This document shows positions 38,556-43,070 of a DNA stretch of 43,070 bases, piece by piece. The position numbers and the translations under genes are program-made. Source of the stretch: Trichomonas tenax (lineage: Eukaryota > Parabasalia > Trichomonadida > Trichomonadidae); assembly GCA_023091735.1 (NCBI GenBank), contig JALKBU010000396.1, forward strand, positions 1-43,070. The letters are read 5' to 3'. The notes beneath the pieces are model-generated. The model did not search any database and was not told the origin of the DNA. It was given only the letters and a program-made list of their open reading frames with translations. Numbering within the stretch: the stretch's first letter is position 1; each line of letters starts with the position of its first letter.

Positions 38556-39194
38556 ATAATATTTGTTATTCGAGTTCTTGAACATATCAATATTTATATG
38601 TCTATTATGTCTCCAGCTTTAATATATATTTTTTCATGAAAAAAACTGTAAATTTTCAACACTGAAAATATTGCCAAAGCTGTTTGGAAATCGAGTTCAT
38701 AACACACATCATAAAATAACTATCTAAATCCTTTTATATAAATCTGACTCTAAAATTATATTTTTGAAAACCATATATTCCATTATATGTAAGGTGCCTA
38801 CGCTGTATGCTTCGTATTGGATAGTTTATTTTGTTTAAAACAAGGTTGTTTCAGAATCTTTTCTACCATTCAATGTTTGAAGTAAATCAACAAAAGTAAA
38901 GTGCTAAAACAAGTTTTTACAAGCAACCATTATGGATGGGCACATTGGGCACTTTTTTGATGCCCATTTACAGATCGCGCTCAAAGCTCGTCGAAACCCC
39001 CAAATATTCATTCATTGCCTTGCAATATTTAGCCTCCCACCTGATTAAATTTTATAAACCCTAACTATTATCGTCCCCCATTTTTCTAACAATGCCCTTT
39101 TTTATCTACTAAAACTATCCCCTTTATATTGGTTTATACCCCTTTTTAGTCAATAATCCCCTCATTTTTTGTTCTGATCCTTTATTTTTCTTAA
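38556..39194. other. Intergenic region with C-rich pyrimidine boxes
   Basis: About 640 bases with no recognised gene. Between about 39060 and 39180 there are five C3-5 plus T-run boxes (for example CCCCCATTTTT, CCCCTTTATA, CCCCTTTTTAG) roughly 20-25 bases apart, which stand out from the AT-rich background. Their role is unknown. Confidence 0.5.
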
Positions 39195-39784
39195 AAAAGT
39201 GACACAAAAGTGACAATATATGGCATGTAAACATGTATATTTGACAAATAAATATTTACGTGGCGTGTAATTATAAATGATTATTGGAAGAATGATATCC
39301 TATATTTGTTTAAATTTACTTTGAAAAGAGAAATTAAGTGCTTCATTGGCACTGGTAAACAAAATGCTAGCAATCCAGGCCACAGTTCTTCCTTTCGGAC
39401 TCGATTTTCGAAATAATCAGGAATTTACTTTACAGAATGCTTCTGAAAGGAAGAACTGTGGACTGGATTGCTAGCACCTTGGCTACCAGTCCCAATCAAG
39501 CATTTAATTTTGTTCTTTAGAGGCGTTCTGAAGTGGAAATCTTTGATTTCTTAATGATGGCGTATGAAAGGAAGATCTGTGTGTTTAGCTACTAACATGC
39601 GTGGTACCTGTGTCAATGTAGTCCTCAGTTCTTACCGTCAGACGCGATTTTGAAATAAAAACTAATACATAATTTGAATGATTATAGGACTTTACATGTC
39701 AAAAAATATTAATATTTTGACACATAAAACTGGATATTCTGACAATTTTACATGTCAGGTAATGTCACTTTTGATGTCACTTTT
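39195..39784. mobile_element. 590-bp element with 42-43 bp terminal inverted repeats and internal foldback
   Basis: Bases 39195-39236 and 39742-39784 are inverted copies matching at about 36 of 43 positions with one single-base gap. The outer part reads AAAAGTGACA(T)CAAAAGTGACA and the inner part contains GCATGTAAA/GACATGTAAA. No protein is encoded. The interior holds the large foldback 39331-39510 and a degenerate partial copy of it at about 39560-39660. No target-site duplication is obvious. The terminal sequence resembles the tail of the dispersed coding repeat at 41913-42111, suggesting a non-autonomous relative of it. Confidence 0.55.
39331..39510. repeat. 180-bp foldback with two 68-nt arms
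   Basis: Arms at 39331-39398 and 39443-39510 are equal in length and match as inverted copies at 59 of 68 positions without gaps. The loop is 44 bases. The inner half, GCTAGCAATCCAG and CCACAGTTCTTCCTTTC, is nearly perfect. If transcribed from either strand it would give a long imperfect hairpin RNA. Confidence 0.85.
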
Positions 39785-39933
39785 CGTGACAACTTTCGGT
39801 ACATGACAAAAAACAGTAAAATCAATTAACAATATGGCTTTCTAGACTGCTTATGTTTAAAAAATGGTATATTGCTATAATATGAGGGGCTGCTCCTCAG
39901 GGTCCGTGTCACTTTTGCGCTTTCCAAAAATCG

Positions 39934-39964
39934 TGCGCATTGGCCTTAAAAAGGCCAATGCGCA
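39934..39964. repeat. Perfect hairpin, 14-bp stem with 3-base loop
   Basis: TGCGCATTGGCCTT and its exact complement are separated by AAA. It lies about 100 bases beyond the 3' end of the minus-strand Myb gene at 40064. It could be an RNA 3'-end structure, but trichomonad genes are not known to need such a terminator. Confidence 0.8.
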
Positions 39965-40063
39965 TAACTATACAACTATCGAATTAAAACAAAAAATGAA
40001 AGAAATAAAATATTTTCAAATAATCTAAATTAGGGGTTATGTGATTCTAATATGAGTAGCAGC

Positions 40064-40612
40064 TTAGTTATTATTTCCAATAAGTGCTGACATGAAGGAC
40101 TCTTCATCAAATATTGAATTTCCAATCATTTTGAATAAATTATCGAAAGGATTTGATCTGACTGGCTCAATCGGGGCCCCAATCTCCGTATTTTTATCGC
40201 TATTGTCTGGTTGTTCATTAGTGCTTTGAATAGGTTCATTTGCAGGTTTTTTCTGATCTTGTCGTAGCAAAGTTTGCCATCTGTTTCGAATCATAGTACC
40301 TGTCCTTCCCTTGAGCATTTTCGCAATAGTGTTCCACTTTGGTCCGTGTATTTGGAATTGTGTTGTGAGAATTTGATCTTCTTTAGCTGTCCATTTGTGG
40401 TGATTTATTCTGGGACAAAGGTAGTTCTGATATCTCTCTCTACACTGACGTGGCGTTCTTGTTTGCATAATATTGCTTATTTCTCTCCAATTCGGAGATT
40501 TGCCTGATTCAGAAACGAGTTTTATCAGCTTCAAGTCCTCTCTCTCGCTGAACTTCGTCCTGAGACCCCCTTCTTCTCTAGGTGCTCTTCCATTTGGTAG
40601 CAATCTATCCAT
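40064..40612 (-). CDS. R2R3 Myb DNA-binding protein
   Basis: A 182-residue transcription-factor-like protein with two Myb repeats. R2 is at about 18-66, with spaced aromatic residues F, W and the recognition helix RTPRQCRERYQNYL. R3 is at about 71-117, with the tryptophans of KWTAKEDQIL, GPKWNTIAKM and IRNRWQTLL. The remaining 65 residues are proline-, asparagine- and acid-rich, a possible activation region. Trichomonads have many small Myb proteins that bind promoters (for example those of ap65-1); whether this one is an activator or repressor cannot be told. The ATG at 40612 is the first in frame. More than 2 kb of repeat-bearing DNA lies upstream, an unusually long spacer here. Confidence 0.92.
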   Translation of the reverse strand: MDRLLPNGRAPREEGGLRTKFSEREDLKLIKLVSESGKSPNWREISNIMQTRTPRQCRERYQNYLCPRINHHKWTAKEDQILTTQFQIHGPKWNTIAKMLKGRTGTMIRNRWQTLLRQDQKKPANEPIQSTNEQPDNSDKNTEIGAPIEPVRSNPFDNLFKMIGNSIFDEESFMSALIGNNN

Positions 40613-41640
40613 TTAATTTTTTTCTTCACTTGAAAGAAGATTTCAAATTGTTAAAAGCATTCAATCGATAAAACTTTGTTATTTTTATACTAATAAGCCT
40701 TAATAGGATATTGCTCATTAAAATTTTCAAAGATTGAATTGCTATTGAAATTTTATTAATATTGAATGATCAACGAGATAAATTGAGTTCAAAAGTCTGT
40801 ATACCATACAACGAGCAAGATTAAACGTGATGAGTTTTGAATCTATTTGAAATTTCGTTAAAGAAGGATATGCATATTACTATGCACATTAAAATATATC
40901 AATATTTTTGAATTTTAACACCATTCTCAAATATTCAAAAATGTTTTCAATCTTTTTGTGAACAGCTCGCATATTTGTGGATAATTTTTATAGCCCACGA
41001 CACGGTGATGTTAAAATCTTGTAAAATATTTTCTCTTTGTTGAATATATACTAATAGAGAGGGAAAACTTTCACAATATAAAAATATAAACAATTGCATT
41101 TTTGGTTTTTAAATTTTTCTAAAATTGAATTCCGAAGGCCGTAAAGGCGTAGTTTTTCAATTATATACATCATCATTTATAGATCATCAATAATTAAAAT
41201 TTTTCATATTTGAAAGAGTTACAGAAAAAAGTTTATTTTCATTTTTTTGTTAGCACATGTTTTTTCTTTGATCAAAACCGCTGCCAGAGCTCGCTATAAT
41301 CAGTTATAATTTCCGTTATAGCATAAAATATTCTAAAAACTGACGATCAACCGGTTGATTTTAATATTTCTCCGTTATATGTGGATACATGGATTGTCCG
41401 GGTCTTGAAAATAATATTTCAGAGAGAAATTGGAAATTCAATATCTTGGAGATCTATTGATAATGAGGAAACAATGGAACAACTGTGCAGCCCAGCCATG
41501 GGTGACTGTTTTGCATGTCAATGAGTCACCTTGTAAAGTGTCAGATTGTCAGATTTCCTGAATTCATTTATTACACATATGATAGCTGCACACAGTATCA
41601 AAGATGTCCAAAAAGCAGAATTAAAAAAAAAAAATAAATC
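40613..41640. other. Intergenic region, no gene seen
   Basis: About 1 kb of AT-rich DNA upstream of the Myb gene. No convincing coding frame is present. A small stem, GGTGACT/AGTCACC, lies near 41500-41528, followed by CTTGTAAAGTGTCAGA, another variant of the recurrent ATGTAAAGTG motif. Confidence 0.5.
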
Positions 41641-41646
41641 GACATG

Positions 41647-41760
41647 ATTTCGGCAAAGGCTGATGTTTTTCCCTTCTTTAGCAAGTGATTTCTTAGAGAT
41701 ACATAGATCCCAGATATTCACCAGCTAAAGAAGCGAAAAACATGGGCCTTTGCCGAAAAT
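41647..41760. repeat. Hairpin, 36/37-nt arms
   Basis: Arms at 41647-41682 and 41724-41760 are inverted copies matching at about 33 of 37 positions with one gap; the core includes CGGCAAAGGC and TTCTTTAGC. The loop is about 41 bases. It is followed 28 bases later by a second strong hairpin. Confidence 0.8.
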
Positions 41761-41788
41761 ACTTCGATGCACAACTTTCTTCTTGAAA

Positions 41789-41872
41789 GTGTTTTTGGCC
41801 CATTTCTGCTGCTACACGCAGCTGGGCAGTGTGGCAAAGCTGCACACAACAGCAGAAATGGGCCAAAAACAC
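41789..41872. repeat. Perfect hairpin, 23-bp stem
   Basis: Arms at 41789-41811 and 41850-41872 are exact inverted copies (core TTTTTGGCCCATTTCTGCTG). The 38-base loop contains a further GCAGCT/AGCTGC pair. The stem is as uniform as a young or conserved structure. Confidence 0.85.
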
Positions 41873-41912
41873 CTATATAATGTAATTTATTTCTCTCACA
41901 TCAAATTCAAAT

Positions 41913-42200
41913 GAGTCTAGGACAAAAGTGAACATCAAAAGTGACATGTGAACCTTAAAGTCACTTTTCATGAATCAACTGCTGCTTTTTTGCATGGGCA
42001 AATTGTCACTTTTATAAAAAGTGTTATAAATATCTTTGTAGTCTAAACAATACTGACATTTATAGATTGAAACTCCACGCTGAGTATGAAGACCTTAAAC
42101 GTAGTTCATTGCAAGTTTTTGTTGCACTCCAAACCAAGAAACTCGGTCGAAATTATCTCTTCTTGCATGGTAAATATGAATTATAAACAAATAATTTGAA
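41913..42200 (-). mobile_element. Dispersed repeat, right copy, with broken coding frame
   Basis: Bases 41913-42111 are the inverted copy of 1-199. Beyond 42111 the minus-strand frame stays open to about 42200 and reads YHARRDNFDRVSWFGVQQKL before reaching the MNYV methionine seen in the left copy. Here the next codon is TAA where the left copy has TAT, and a second stop follows downstream, so this copy is dead. The protein family is not recognised. The 3' end of the coding part runs into a tail with TGTCACTTTTGATGTTCAC, which resembles the outer terminal repeat of the 39195-39784 element. Confidence 0.6.
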
Positions 42201-42436
42201 GGAAAAAAAATTTAGTAAAAAACGAATTTTACAAAGAATATAAGGATCAAATTGAGAATCTAAATAATATAAATCAGTATATAAAATGAACGTAATATGA
42301 AAACATTATCTAATTCATGATTCAAGAACAATTAATTATGAATTTAATGATATATTAATAATTATGAGAATAAGTAATAATATGAAAATAATCTTGCAAT
42401 GAAAAAGGTATATGTGAAAAAATAAAAAATAGAAAA

Positions 42437-42469
42437 AAAAAAAAAAAATAATAATAATAATAATAATAT
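42437..42469. repeat. Poly-A run and AAT microsatellite
   Basis: A run of A followed by about seven ATA/AAT units. It is a simple sequence repeat within a gene-free stretch between the dispersed repeat and the decayed frame at 42520-42711. Confidence 0.8.
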
Positions 42470-42519
42470 ATTAATATCAAAAGTGAAAATGTAATGTGTA
42501 TTAAAAATTGAATCAATAA

Positions 42520-42711
42520 GTGAGTTCTTGTTAGGGCCTGGTTTAGCCACTCGAGGGCTTTGGAAGTCTCAGGCCGACCTTGCCATGCATCGAATCATGC
42601 TTCTGTTGAATAGGCATCTGGATGCATCTCTGCTAGATCACCAGGTCATCCTTCACTATGAGGTCGCAACTACTCATAATGAAGTCTTCTTAGGCTTCCA
42701 ACATTGAGTTC
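42520..42711 (-). pseudogene. Decayed coding fragment with three in-frame stops
   Basis: This stretch is clearly more GC-rich than its surroundings. One minus-strand frame over 64 codons reads with strongly protein-like composition (LNVGSLRRLHYE, DLAEMHPDAYSTEA, FDAWQGRPETSKALEWLNQA). It is cut by TAG at 42670-42672 and TGA at 42646-42648 and 42595-42597. All three could come from C-to-T changes of CAG or CGA. There is no start codon and no known family. A non-coding repeat with chance coding-like reading is the alternative. Confidence 0.35.
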
Positions 42712-42793
42712 AATCTATTTCAACCTATTGACACTTTTCCATTTTTCCCACGCAAACACGTCACTTTCCTTTATTTTGACATTCTGACTTTAC

Positions 42794-43069
42794 ATGTCAA
42801 AAATAAGTTGCATGTCAGAAAAGCGCGTTGTTCTATTTTGTCCCAGTCCCGTCACTGGCTCAGCTAATAAAAAACTTCTTGAGAAAATGTTAGAAGTTCT
42901 TGAACGCAGTACTGAATCAAACGATATGAACAAAAATCCGGTAGAACGTCAAAAGGAAACGGAAGAAAATAAGAAATTTGTTTCTAACATTTCTGAACAA
43001 GTAGAAAAAGAAAAAATTATTACTCAGTCGAAAACTCCATTAAGAAGAAGAGTAAGAGTTTTACATTAA
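42794..43069 (+). CDS. Small hypothetical protein (91 aa)
   Basis: A complete frame closing with TAA two bases before the window end. The first ATG (MSKISCM) lies inside a TTTACATGTC motif; a second in-frame ATG six codons later (MSEKRVVLFCPSPV) may be the true start. The middle is a charged helix (LLEKMLEVLERSTE) and the C-terminus is basic (KTPLRRRVRVLH). No signal peptide or known domain. TCACTTTCC at 42762-42770 upstream fits the trichomonad initiator, which supports a real transcribed gene. Confidence 0.5.
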   Translation: MSKISCMSEKRVVLFCPSPVTGSANKKLLEKMLEVLERSTESNDMNKNPVERQKETEENKKFVSNISEQVEKEKIITQSKTPLRRRVRVLH

Positions 43070-43070
43070 A

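Noticed and set aside
39883..39899. tRNA-like anticodon arm (5-bp stem with 7-base loop)
   Set aside because: No acceptor, D or T arm and no TTC-type sequence could be found around it.
1..42111. The whole window as one giant transposon with the 199-bp repeats as its ends
   Set aside because: The interior consists of conserved cellular genes (STT3, Tudor-SN, CAF1, USPs) with no integrase, polymerase or capsid genes, so the repeats are better seen as two independent copies.

Overview
The window is strongly AT-rich eukaryotic DNA from a compact genome. Every recognisable gene is intronless. Several starts have a TCA(C/T)T(T/A) initiator a few bases upstream, which is the classic trichomonad core promoter. 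The gene set (STT3 oligosaccharyltransferase, Tudor-SN, CAF1, Rab5-like GTPase, LRR-PP2C, a BspA-like fragment, R2R3 Myb) also fits a parabasalid such as Trichomonas or Tritrichomonas. The lineage is inferred from sequence style; no database was searched. LAYOUT: 1-2004 holds a truncated dispersed repeat, a 593-bp inverted-repeat element and a GSK3-like kinase. 2415-3279 is a dead kinase. 3280-5269 is gene-free and full of inverted repeats. 5270-7582 encodes a karyopherin/HEAT-like protein, convergent with a giant USP deubiquitinase (7693-13374). From 7693 to 23899 seven genes in a row lie on the minus strand: USP, CAF1 deadenylase, STT3, VPS9-domain Rab GEF, a small unknown, Tudor-SN and a RAB3GAP2-like protein. 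A short divergent promoter then switches to plus-strand genes: an unknown helical protein, a Rab5-like GTPase, a phospholipase B-like protein and an LRR-PP2C phosphatase. 30664-33748 carries two minus-strand coiled-coil genes around a BspA-like fragment. 34100-35146 is decayed coding sequence, including a secreted-protein gene stopped by one TAA. 35691-38555 is a USP7-like deubiquitinase. The rest (38556-43070) is repeat-rich, with an R2R3 Myb gene and a small ORF at the right edge. The protein genes are mostly housekeeping, with recurring themes of vesicle traffic (Rab, VPS9 GEF, RAB3GAP2-like), ubiquitin removal (two USPs) and RNA control (CAF1, Tudor-SN). No operon-like functional unit is claimed. 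The most unusual material lies between the genes. It includes at least three elements with 40-45 bp terminal inverted repeats, one of them flanked by a 17-bp direct repeat. There are many long hairpins, the largest a foldback with two 68-nt arms. A TTTACATGTC-type motif recurs, seen only outside coding regions. Two inverted copies of a 199-bp repeat sit at the two ends of the window; they carry a fragment of a CxxC-containing protein and a tail resembling the terminal repeat of one of the hairpin elements. Together these suggest a family of hairpin-bearing miniature transposons related to a larger coding element.
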